From NCBI GenBank assembly GCA_012295275.1, contig CM022671.1, forward strand, positions 7,459,227 through 7,523,226: a DNA stretch of 64,000 nucleotides, written 5' to 3'. Origin of the DNA: Chrysomallon squamiferum. Lineage: Eukaryota; Mollusca; Gastropoda; Neomphalida; Peltospiridae. Shown piece after piece: positions 1-12,183 of the stretch; position 1 is the stretch's first letter, and the number at the start of each line of letters is the position of its first letter. Below the pieces are notes generated by a model, which saw nothing but the letters and a program-made list of their open reading frames with translations, did not search any database and was not told where the DNA came from. The position numbers were made by a program, and so were the translations under genes.

Positions 1-37
1 TTTAATTTTTTAAAAATCAAAACATTTTTGTTTTCAG

Positions 38-2890
38 TGCCATATGTACAGAAAACTTTTGGAAAGGAGACAAAGAATATTGAGTACTACAGTGACAAAG
101 AAGATCCTTCCATACCAACCGTAAATTTAGGAATTGAAAACACGAAAACAGGTATTATGTTCAAACAAAGAAATGAATTTTTTTTTTTAAACATAGTTTT
201 AGAACCATAATAGTTGTGAGTTTATTTATTATTTATTTAATATTTAAATTTTTTATGTTTTATTTGGTAATTATTAATTATTGAATTTGGTGACTATATT
301 CAGATACGTGTGTGTATGTTTGTTTTTGTCAGTTTGTGATTTATGCATTAATAAATTTAATCCATCTGGATATGTTCACTAATGAATGGCTGGTAATTAA
401 CACAATTACTTTTAATCAAAAATATTTTTCTTCAATTTTACAGCTTTTGTATTTAATATTAATTAAGTTATTACTTTTTTTTGCTTATTAGTGAATTCTG
501 TCACAAAAGCTGTTTCACTTTAAAAAAAATATATATATATATTCCTCAATTTAAAAAAATTGTATAATGATTCAAGGACACTGTGGAAAGACTTTTGCCA
601 TCTTGGAAAGATTTGTAAAAGAGAAGACTCAACCTTGGCTTTTGATATGTGATGATGACACCATTATCAGGTACTCAAAAAAATAATTAGTTTAGATGTC
701 TAGAATCAATTTTTTTTTTTTTTATTTGCTTTTAAAAGAAAACAGTTTTTTTTATTATTTTCATTAATTTGTTGGGGTTTTGGGGTTTTTTTTTTTTAGG
801 ATCTATGTGTTAATATCAGTAATAAACTGTATTTAAATAGTTTTTTCAGAATATATTATAATTTTTATTAGCTTTAAGCCTTTTGGCTCAATCACATACA
901 TTTGTATAAAACATCAACAGATAACAAGTGATCAGAAATGAAGGATGGGCAGTTATATTTGTGAGTTTGTGTGTGTGTGTGTGTACACACATGATATTTA
1001 CAATATTGCACAGTTCTGTTCTATTTTGCACTGACAAGATCTGCACAAGTTTAAATACAGTAAAACTGACATGAATCATATCTGTTTTTCCTTTCTGTGT
1101 CTATAATGATTTATTTTGTTTGAAATATTTAATAATGTTGTTTAGAACTATATTTGAAACTAGTTGGTTTTCTTTTATGACCTTTATGTAAATCTAGATT
1201 TATAGTAATAAGAAACATCTTAATTTCTTTCTTTCCTTTTTTCTTAATATTTATATTTGTATTCAAAATTATGATTGACCCCTCAAACAGATGATTTTAT
1301 GAGAAATAAATCAGTACTAGAATTTACAAAAAAAAAAAAAAAAAAAAACATGAAAGAAAAATACCATCTGCTGTATTAAAACATTTTCTTTCCAGTTTGA
1401 AACGGCTGAGGAAACTCCTTGCCTGTTATAATCCAGAGGAAGTAGTTAACCTAGGTGAACGGTATGGTTATAGTGTTGTGAATCTGGAATACGATGCTGG
1501 ATACAACTACATCACTGGAGGTGGAGGGTTAGTATCCATTTTCTGTATATGATAGCTGTGCTGCAGAATAACAAACTATTACATTGAACTTCAGGTCTTA
1601 TTTTTCTAAAATATTGAACATATGAACAAATAGTTGTAAAAAAGGTAATAACTTTTGACTAACTCCAATGTATTTGAACATAAAAAAACACAAAGTTCAT
1701 TGAAATAATATACAATCATAAACATTTTTAAATTTTACAGCTAAATTATAAATAATACAATGTAAAATAAGTATGGAAATTACTGTTAAATTAGCATGGA
1801 GACTTACATATGTAATATTCATAATTTAATCTTGAGAAACAACACACAGGGCTACTAGCTCACATTTATAATGTATGACTGATACATTATTTCTCTGCAG
1901 AATGGTGTTTAGTAGACCTGCAGCTCAAATGATTATAAGTAAATGTAACTGTCCAAATATTGCCTCACCTGATGATATGATAATTGGAATGTGCTTGCGT
2001 AATCATGAGATAGAGCTAGTACATACACCCTATATGCATCAGGTAAGTGTTTCCTTATTTCCAGTTATAAACAGACAGTATAGGGAACATTTGCATTTGG
2101 TTTAATAGTTATCAAGTGTTCTGTATATAATGATAAGAGAACATAACCCCCATTTTTCACATATTGATTGTCAGTAAGATGTAATTTATTTTAAAATTTA
2201 AGTCGGTAGAAATCTGGTGTCTTGTTTCACTGTCTCACTATTTAGACATTTTGTACAGGTCTGCTAATTAACCACATACCCAAATGTTAATTGAATGTTT
2301 TAAAGCATAAAAGTACAGATCTTATTCTTTGCAGATTTATAAGATTAATTATTAGTTACTTTGATTCTAAACAGTGATCAAATAATAAATTCTATTTCTT
2401 CTGGGGTTTTTAATGTTTATATGTGAAGATATTTGTCTGATGTATAACTGTAGGTTATATTAAATATTTTAACTATATAATTGGAATAATGTTAATGTTT
2501 ACACTTTCCAGAGATAAATAACATTTTCCATTTGTTATATTATTATTTCAAATTAATGTGTCTAAATAATTTGTTTCTTTTTTGCAGCATTTTATTTTTA
2601 TTACCATTTTTTTATTCATTTGTTTTTGATATTTTTTACTTGTTTATTTTTTTATTTTTTATTTTAATTATTTTTTTAATTAATTAATTATTTGATTTTG
2701 TTTTAAAGGTCTATATGCAGCAAATTATAATTGATATTTTCAGGCTCGCATTAAAGATTATTGCCCAGACTTTTTAGCCTACAGGGACCACATCTCTTTC
2801 CACAAGCATTATGACATTGATCCAATCCAGGTTTACAAGATGCTAGATGAAGCAGATTTAAAATTAAAAATTAAGCATGATGAGTTTTAA
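38..2890 (+). CDS. B3GLCT: Beta-1,3-glucosyltransferase (B3GLCT-like), C-terminal part, 5 exons
   Basis: Exons: 38-151, 577-670, 1396-1527, 1901-2042, 2744-2890. All junctions are AG/GT and phases match (1, 2, 2, 0), giving 208 residues plus TAA. The family transfers glucose from UDP-glucose to O-linked fucose on thrombospondin type 1 repeats in the ER. Seen in the sequence: [13 protein letters not shown], the metal-binding DDD motif in [17 protein letters not shown], the glycine-rich [24 protein letters not shown], and [10 protein letters not shown] near the end. This order matches the Fringe-like catalytic half of B3GLCT. Human B3GLCT is about 500 residues, so roughly the first 60% lies upstream of the window. 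The protein ends in KHDEF, an HDEL-like ER retrieval tail with Phe in the last position. It converges with the minus-strand ULK gene. Confidence 0.93.
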
Positions 2891-5510
2891 CATTTAGTCT
2901 TGTTATATACTAAATAATAATTGTCAGATGTTTGGCAAAACTTCAAAGATTTAAAAAAACAACAAAAAAAACACACCCATGAATATTCAAATAATCAAAA
3001 TATTTTATTATAATTATCTTAATATGTGTATTTAGAATTAGACTTCACTTTCAAGTTTTTCTTAATCATGTTGTCTCTGTATTTCATTCATGTTAATAGT
3101 ATTATTCATCAAAGTAGATGGGTTGAAAGTTTTCAAAAAAGTGATATCTTAATTTCTGTTTACCGAAGTACATTTCAAAATGCAACAACACTGCATTGTT
3201 TATAGGACCAGATTAACAACAATATCATTAAATCGTGTGATTACAAAATACCATTGTGATTTGTTAAATATTTATGTATGCACAGTATATAGTGGACTCT
3301 ATTTAAACCGTATTTGATTTGGGACCAGTGAAATAACCCAGACTTCTGGTATAGACATGTTTATTCTGAGTGAAAGTTCTCAGAGAAAATATGAAACTAA
3401 ATAATTATTTTTTATAGGTTCTTAGTGAAATCTGTCATATTGTTTTTTACTGAAAATAAATTTCATGCAGATGCTCAGTTTTACAAGATATTAAAAGTGC
3501 AAAAGGAATGTTTATTTTTTTATTAATAAAAATACAACAAATCTACCTGTATTTGAAAAGATATTCATGTGTAATAGCTACAAAAGAGCAGTTATTATTT
3601 CATATCAAGTTTGAGATTCAAATCATATGGGAAAAGTTATTCTTTATATATTAAAATTGCATATACTTTCAATCTGATAAAAAAATAAATAATATTAATA
3701 AAACAAAAAAATAAATAAATAAATAAATAATTTAGTTATAAGTTTGTATCTTTTTTTCTGTTTTTTTTCAGATTGGGTATATATATATTTTTTTCTATAA
3801 TTTTCTAGCACTGAAATAAATATCAATTACTGATGTGTGACCATTCAGTTTTAAATAAAAATTGATTATAATCTGATATTTTAAATTACAAAGTAAAAAA
3901 GCAAAACAAAAAGCTTCACTGATTATTGTTAAATGCCATGATATTATATAATATCAACTGAACTTTTTTAGGGAGGCATTTTTAATGTATGTTGATATAT
4001 TAATCCTACTTTTCAGGTTTAATAATTGTGTTCAAAATTGTATTATTTTTTTTATTTACTATATTGTAAATACTGTTATTATTTGGTTTTGTTTTTTCAA
4101 GTTAATTTTATTTTTGATGAGTAATAAATATAATTTACACTGAAATATGTTGCCAAAAGGATTAAAGGAATATCACAGTATATAATCTCAATTTTGGTTT
4201 ATTCTATTTTTACACAATAAAACATGTAGTTTCAACTTAAACTTAGTTATGTCTTCTGTTGAGTTTAAAAAAGATAAACTATATTTAAAAACTACTAAAG
4301 TAATTTTTATTTCTTGTATTTGTTCATAAACAGTATTTTCTGATCTATAGTACCTCAGTACCACTCCCAAAATAAGAAAAGACATTAAATTGAAGTTTCA
4401 AGAGGAAAATATTACTTCACTTCAAAGTTCTTAAAACGAAAAATTACAATCAGACTTTTACATGACATACTGGAATTATTTGCATAATGTAAACAGTATT
4501 TTACAACCCATCTTTTCCAGCAAAAATATAATTTTATTTGTTAATGTTTTTGTTGATAATAAATAACATATACTTTTTTTAAATTTATTTTATTTCACTA
4601 CAAGAAATTCCATCTGCAGTTTGTCACACCTTTTTGGTTTCTTAAAAAAAGACAACAAACGACAAATGACAGTAAATGTGCAATTTACTTTCAAATAAAT
4701 ATTCAAAATCTTCACCTATTTACACATTTATTAAAGTTAAATAAATAGTACTTCACACATCCATTCATAATTTTCCAACATGTTCTACCCATACAAGTTA
4801 CAACTGAACACCTTCAACTCGATCGCATTTGCACATTTCATAAAATCAAGGATGACGAACTATATATATGTATCGATAATAAAACGACAAAATTCTTACA
4901 TTTCAAATTGCTAAAACAAAAGCAAATATCTACACACTGTATATATATATACACATTAATATTTCACATTAAATATTGTGTCAACCTACAACAAATGGAT
5001 TGTTAAGGATGAAATGGACCTACTTGTGCAAGGGAAAGAAATTTAAAATATTTGCACCGAAACAAACAAAAAATCTATTGTGCTGAATTGTTTAATTAGC
5101 TGCAGGTGAAACAAACTACTATGGCACATCTGTTAATACAATGATTAAATAAAAAATAACAAACTAGAAGAAGTGAAAATGCTTTAGTTTACAGAGATAA
5201 TGAAAAAGCAGTTTCACAAAGTGATGAATTAATAAATGTGTTAATAAAGAAATGTTTAAAATTAAAACAATGAAAGGTATTTGAAAAGATGTTTGTATCC
5301 ATAGTGTTTTCTTGTGTGTTAGTTAGAACCAGCACAATACCAGGGCAAAAATAATAAATGATTTATCAAAACAAAAAACTGGCAATTAAATGCTTGGATA
5401 TGAAAATGTACAGATCACTAGAGTAAATATAAATGAGCAAACACTGATAAAAGATGATAATATTACCATGATTAAGCAAAAGTATTAAACAAAACATGTA
5501 TGATTACAGA

Positions 5511-5960
5511 GATATCAAGCTGACTGGATTGTTTAATTCAGTCTAAGTTAACAATGATAAAAACAAAATAAATCATAAATAAAGAAACAAAACTTGTTAG
5601 ATTTTAAAGATATCAATTTCACTGGATTAAGATATCAAGTTGAACTGGATTATTAAATCCCACTAAGTAAACATTGATGAAAACATGACTATGATTAAAA
5701 ACAAAAACAAAATATATCAGAAATGAGAAATAAACATGTTAGATTATAAACATATCAAGTTCACTGGATTAAGATATCAAGCTGACTGGATTGTTTAATC
5801 TGGTGTAAGTAAACATTGATAAAACATTACTTTGACCAAGCCAAAAACAATTTGAAATATGAAATAAACATGTCAGATTGTAAACATATCAAGTTCAGTG
5901 GATTAATATATCAAACTGACTGGATTATTTAATCCATTATTTGTAAACAGTGATAAAAAC
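5511..5960. repeat. Degenerate tandem repeat, ~120-142 bp unit, about 3.5 copies
   Basis: The phrase GATATCAAGCTGACTGGATT, followed by TTTAATC and then AGTAAACA-TGATAAAA, recurs with starts near 5511, 5631, 5773 and 5906. Within each unit the shorter phrase ATATCAAGTTCACTGGATTA also recurs, so the unit itself seems to be a diverged doublet. No coding potential is seen. Confidence 0.8.
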
Positions 5961-7731
5961 AGTAAAGGCAAATGTTAAAGAAATTCTGTGGAGTAGGCAC
6001 ATACACAGGACATGAGTAATGTAAAACATACAAATCATTGAAAGACTATTTATCTAGACAAAAACCTGTGACTTAAAATACAGATACACTACAGTGATAA
6101 AGTAAATACATGACTTTTTAAGTTAATTGTTGAATATGATGTAAAAAGTTTAGTAAATAAAGTTAAAACAATTTCTAAAATTTGTTTAAACTTCAGCTTA
6201 TAAACGTAAATACAATGATACTAAATTAAACTATGACCAGACTTCAGTAAGTAAAAATATATTTTTTTTCCTAATTTAAGTAAACTTTACCTTAATAAAT
6301 AAAATTATTACATGTAGCTAAGAGAACAAAAAAAAAAAATAAAATAAAAAAATCTTGCAATAAATATAAATGCAATGCTGTCTGTTAATTTAACTTAAGA
6401 AATAAAGTCACAAAAGGATTTTGTTTTTGTATTAACTATATCTTAGTAAAGAAACAAAAGTACAATGGGCATTTGGCTAAAGTTAAATTTTAGCTTGGTA
6501 GACAAACATGTTTTGCCAAAGTAAATAAACTTTAGCTCACAAAACAAGCAAGGTGAATATATTTCTTTAGTCACAGGTATCAACACTTACAATAAAGTGT
6601 AATATCACATTTGTACATTGAAAGCTTTCTAAGCTGAAGTAACATCACAAAACATACAGCAAATGCATTAGAGAAATCTCTAATGAATGATACAAATTTC
6701 TGTAATGAATAAAATGTTATCTGAAATTCTATTCTGAGTAAGCAATTATTTAAAGTAAACTACACAAAAAAACAACTTGCACATACACCAAAAACGTTAA
6801 TAATAATGAAACCTATATTCAGTGTCGTATTACTTCAGTGAGGATACAAAATAAGTAAATGAAGAATTAATAACAGTAAACATGTTACTATGTTACTAAA
6901 CAAATTCTGAAGAAAGAGAAATGAAATACTGTTATTTTATAATTTGGATTAAGATGAAATTATTTACAAATTTTGAAATGAGACAGAAAAAAAAAAAAAA
7001 AAAAAAAAATAACAAAGCAGAAAAAGCCAAATGGCTGTAATGGTGATTCTTAAAGATAAGTTTATTAACAAAGCTCCTGCAAAACTTTAAATATTTTATG
7101 CTAGGAAAATGTATTTTTATATAACATGATGAGGAAGTTTTTAGGAAATTTCGTAATTTTATTTACAAACAGTGATAATGTTTTGAGTGTTTCCAAACTG
7201 ATAATAAATACTGCTACAAAGCCTGCAATATACTAAGCAATACACAAGATCAATTTGTTTTAATTAATATCAGTTAAGTTGTAATTAAAAAGTAATCATA
7301 AAAATTCAAAAACAGTATGAAGATGCTAAACTATTTTTTGGTTGAATGTCAATTAATATTTAGACATAATATCAGAGATGATAAATGTAAACTGTAATGT
7401 TTTTATAGACAAATGACATTAAGTATGATAATATATACAATATCCATTAATACTTCATTAAAATAAAACAACCTACATAATGATTAATGAACTGTATTGT
7501 CTGCAGATTAATAGTTATGTGTGTAAGGTCCTGAATCATTAAAATATTGGAAGAAATCGCAGTAATAGCTATTACACAGCTGGTGAATTAATGTGACATA
7601 AAATTACACTTTCTAGGAAAAAAACATTAAGTTAGGACAATATTTTACAATTACAGACAACACTTAAAAGAAACCCCAACAAACAACATTTTATCAGAAA
7701 TACAAAGACTCGTTTAAATGCCATCTGATAG

Positions 7732-7975
7732 GTGAATATAAAACATTTAGTAGGGAAATATAGGATTTAATATGTGTTTTATTAAGATGCAAATACAACA
7801 TTGAATATGATGTTAAATAATGGGCAAAAGGGGGACTGAATATGATGTTATTTAATAGGTAAATACAGGAGTGAATGTGATGTTATTTAACAGTACAGTA
7901 TAGGATTGAATAAGATTTTATTTAACAGCCAAATACAAAGTTGAAGATGATGTTATTTAATAGGCAAAAACAGGA
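7732..7975. repeat. 35-bp minisatellite, 7 copies
   Basis: Units start at 7732, 7766, 7801, 7836, 7871, 7906 and 7941 and are 34-35 bp long. The consensus begins TTGAATATGATGTTATTTAA and ends TAGGCAAATACAGGA. The last five copies are close to one another and the first two are diverged. A period of 35 is not a multiple of three, so it does not encode a protein repeat. Confidence 0.9.
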
Positions 7976-8402
7976 TTGACAGAAAAGTCTGAACTGACTA
8001 GATACCAGTGGAACAAATAAATCAAAGAAACAAATATAGATATTAATTTAAATTAAATAACATAAATGAAATGGCAGTTTTAAAAAAAATAGTAATGGAA
8101 CAAAACATATTTAGCTGTAGTGTAAATCAGAATTTTATAATTATTTTTTAAAGGAATCTAAAAATCATAGCTCACATCAATACATTTTTATTTTACTAAC
8201 AATCTGAAAATAACAACAACAATAACAACAACATAGCAACCATAACCAAAACAAGCACTAATAATTAAATGTAACATATATTTTAACCCATGTTTAAAAA
8301 TATACATACATACATACATATACATAATACATAAACACTGAACATCAAAACACATTAAAACATAAATTATTAAAAACCAACAGTCAATACTAAACACTCA
8401 GA

Positions 8403-8595
8403 TAATAATAATAATAATAATAATAACAGCAGTAATAATAATCATGTTTATAATATTAATAATAATAATAATAATGGCAGTAATAATAATAATAAAAATA
8501 TTAACTGCAATAATAATAATAATATTAATAATAATTATAATAATAATAATAATAATAATCAAAATAATAACTTCAGTAATAATAATAATAATCAC
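8403..8595. repeat. AAT/ATT trinucleotide microsatellite
   Basis: Interrupted runs of AAT with islands such as AACAGCAGT and AACTTCAGT. It produces long Ile/Met-only ORFs on both strands, which are not genes. Confidence 0.9.
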
Positions 8596-8896
8596 AATCA
8601 TGATCATAATCACAATGAAAGGTCATGGTTGTCACTCAAAATGATATGAACTAATAAAACTAAAAATAAATTAAAATATTATTGCCCAGGTTTCTCACCC
8701 TGTTTCTACTGTAGACTCTAATCTTTCAATACTAATATCTTTCTAGTTGCATTCTTTAGCTGTACTGAAGTTGTTTTGTTTTTTTTTGGTAAATTTTGTT
8801 ATGTCCATCAGTTTGTATTTCTGTACAGAACTTAATGAATTTTCTACATTTTGGTTTGGGTTTTCTGTTTTTGCTGATAATCCCTCAACACACAGA

Positions 8897-11800
8897 TCAA
8901 CTGTAAGCATCATAGGGGTGTACAATTCCTTGACTGTGAAGACTTGACAACCTATGCTCAACAGATTCCTTGTCTGAGAAAAAAAAATAAAAATAATAAA
9001 AATATTACAAGGAAGTATTGAAATAAAAGTTAATTTTAAAAAGATTTCAAAATATTTTACAAATTTACTTGATAGACACAAAACAAATAATTAAGTAAAA
9101 AGATAATAATAAATAAAAAGCAAATAATAAAATAGTCTATAAGAAATAGGAAACTGTATTATAAGAACTAATCAAATTGGATTTCAAGTAAAATAAAATA
9201 CTCCAATTTAAAAAACAATAAATAAAAAATAACAAAAATAAAAAAAAAAAAAAAAAAAATAAAAAAAATAAAAAATATAATATGTAAAACAAATAAAATA
9301 AAATAAATACTTTTTTTTAAAAATTTTTATTTGTCTGTTAAAAAAGCATTTCCTTGCAAACATTTCCTTCTATTTTTGAAGTTCAGTTTACAGAAACAAG
9401 CAGAGTGATGAAAATACTCACATTTGTTGAGAAGGTCTTTGTCACGCTGATTTCTGGCTTGTTGGGCAAGACTGTGCAGCAAAATTTGGGCAAGTGTATA
9501 TCTTCTGAAACACTGCAAATACATTCCATTTTGTTAGTTATTCAGTTTTAACATCATCTGTTTTTTAACCACAAAATCTAAACACAAAACACTACACAAA
9601 ATATATTTAGTATTCAAAACTGTCTGACTAAAATCTAAACACTAAGCAAAACATATTTAGCATTCAAAACTGTGTGAAAGTTTTGTACAGCATGAGAAAT
9701 GGAACAACAGTAATGCTAACACTTATTTATCTTACTTTACATTTTAATAATTCTCCTTTTAAAATGAAGTTACTTACCTCTTGTGGGTTTCCAAACAGTT
9801 CATCTAAAGCAGCTCCCTGACACTATTAGGCAAAAAAAAAAAAAAAAATTTTTTTTTTCAAATTCTAAAGAATGATAGGGTAATAAAATAATATAAAGAA
9901 TGAGATTATACAGGATGTTTTTTTTTTTTTTCTTTTTTCTGCTTTGTTATATCCAGGAATAACATTTAATGCTTCAGTAATATTTCCTCTCATATGAAAA
10001 TTATTAATCACTATAATAATGATGTCCTTGTCCAGTTCTGGATCTAACATTTTACAACATATTTTTTTTTTACTGACATTAAAGTAGGATAATAATCTTT
10101 AGCAAGTATAATAACAATTAAAATATGATAGTATTATTTAACAAGTTAAATAACAATTAAATATGATAATAATCTTTAGCAAGTTAAATAACAGTTGAAA
10201 TAAGATGATCCTTATCAAGTTGAATAACACTTAAAATAGGAAAATAATCCTTAACAACTTAAATAACAGTTGAAATAGGATAATAATCCTTAGCAAGTTA
10301 AATAACAGTTTAAAAAGTGATGCATTCTCTCTCTTTCTCTGAAATATACAGACAAAAAATATGGTTACCATTTCTATAGCATAGTTGTAGATGAGCTTGT
10401 CTGCTGTTGACACCACCAGCTGTGGTGTCAGTGGTGTTTTACAAGTGGTGCCGAGTCGCTGGTGTAGCTGCCTGCACTCTGCCACACACTTGTGATAATA
10501 CTCATTCATCTGCTTGAGAACTGAACAAAAACAGAAAAAAACCCATCAATAAATAATATGGAAACTCAATAAATAAATAAATAAACAAAAATAAAAATAA
10601 ATAATAATAATTGCAATAAAGATAATATTTCAACTTACAAAGAAGAATTTTAATTAAAATTTTAAACATTTATCCTTGGCTAAAAAAAACAAATGATTTT
10701 TGTGAAACAAGTGGAACAACCAGCAGGCTTTTACAAGCGTATTAAAATATTTACATCATGTCTATTTGTACATTTTAAAAATAAAACACTGACCAATTTT
10801 GAGTGAGTTTGACGGCTGAAGTCTTTCTGCTTTAACTTCTTGTCTGGCTAGATGTAGACTGGAGGACAGAAGATGCAGAGATCTCACATACAGGACTAAC
10901 TGCTCCAGTCGTCTGTAAATTATATCATAGTAGTAACAGTTTAGTATTCAAGTTAATTCTGAATTTAAATCCAAAAACATAGATATATTCCAACCAATTC
11001 TGACTAACTATATTTAATATTACAATTGTACACATACATATCTCATATACAAAACAATGGTTCAAAGAAGAATATCTGATGTGCAGAAGTATCTGTTTCA
11101 GACATCTGTAAATTATATCACAGTATTAACAGTTCACTATTCAGGTTAAGCCCAAACTGATTTGAGTATATATATACCAAAACACAACTGTACTCCATAT
11201 ACTCAACCAATTTTGTAATTCTAATAAATTATATGTAATATCAAACTATGTACATACATATCTCAAACGCATACAAAATGCTCAAGATGACTGTTGAATA
11301 CGATCAAGAAAGAATGTTTTGCTGTAACCTCATTTCATACAACTTTGATATATCTGAACTATTTCAACTAATAAGTTTTAATTTCAGTTTTAATCCCATT
11401 TGAAAAAAAAAATAAAATAAAAAAAAAAAAAAAAAAAAAATATAAATATATAATTTATAAAATTTAATGCAATAATAAAAAAATATATGTAGCAAAATTA
11501 TGGAATACATTTTAAAACAATGTATTCCAATATGATTCTGATCAAAATTTTTGTTGTAGCCAAATTTACATAAATTGAAACATTTGCACACCTTTGAGCT
11601 TCAGTAAATCTTGGTATCTGTTCTGCTGGTAAACTTTCTCCCTTGAAAACAAATTGAAAAGATTCAATGAATAATAAATAAATATATTACAAATGTCAGA
11701 TAATATTTAAGGTTTCTAACAGAACACTATAAAATGTATGTACACTAATAATAATCAGTATATCACTGTTTTCTTTTCCCTTTTTAACAACAAATATACA

Positions 11801-12183
11801 TAAGCTAAAGAGAAAAAAAAAGACTGACGATCACCTGATACATCTTCAACATTACACCATCATCAAACATCTTTAATTCTTACACTTACAAATAGCAATA
11901 AAAAATTTTTAAGATAATAAAACTGCAAATAATCACTGATATTTAATTATTTTTAAATCTCAGTTAAATATGTGCTCAGATACTGATAAAAAAAAGGAAA
12001 AAAAAAAAAAAAACCACAGAAAAAACACAGAAAGAAACCAAACAAATGTAGTATTACCTGCTTGCATGAGACAGAATCAGTGAAAGTGCTTAAAGCTGCT
12101 CCTCGGACTCTTGCCAGCTCCATAATACATTCTACCAGATCCAGTACAAAACTCAGCTTGCCCATTATTTCATTATGCTCTTC
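8897..12183 (-). CDS. ULK: ULK C-terminal EAT (MIT-like) domain (exons 22-28)
   Basis: With the last residues of exon 21 ([17 protein letters not shown]) these exons form the ULK C-terminal domain, about residues 730-967. In ULK1 this domain binds ATG13, FIP200 and membranes. Landmarks matching ULK1/2 are [68 protein letters not shown] and the terminal VEHRLSSL. The stop TGA is at 8897-8899. Phases across these seven exons are consistent. The last residues ([10 protein letters not shown]) are not conserved in vertebrates. Confidence 0.93.

Larger units (their letters stand above)
2891..8896. other. Convergent intergenic region (3' ends of B3GLCT and ULK)
   Basis: About 6 kb of AT-rich sequence with no exon-like ORF, between two genes that point at each other. 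It presumably holds both 3' UTRs. AATAAA hexamers are frequent (for example 3455-3460 on the plus strand), so no single poly(A) site can be chosen by eye. It contains a degenerate ~130-bp repeat (5511-5960), a 35-bp minisatellite (7732-7975) and an AAT/ATT trinucleotide tract (8403-8595). Confidence 0.7.

Noticed and set aside
7732-7975. CRISPR-like regular array
   Set aside because: Units are contiguous without unique spacers and the genome is animal; it is a minisatellite. The same holds for 63486-63824.
8398-8644. Ile-only ORFs on both strands
   Set aside because: Trinucleotide AAT/ATT repeat.
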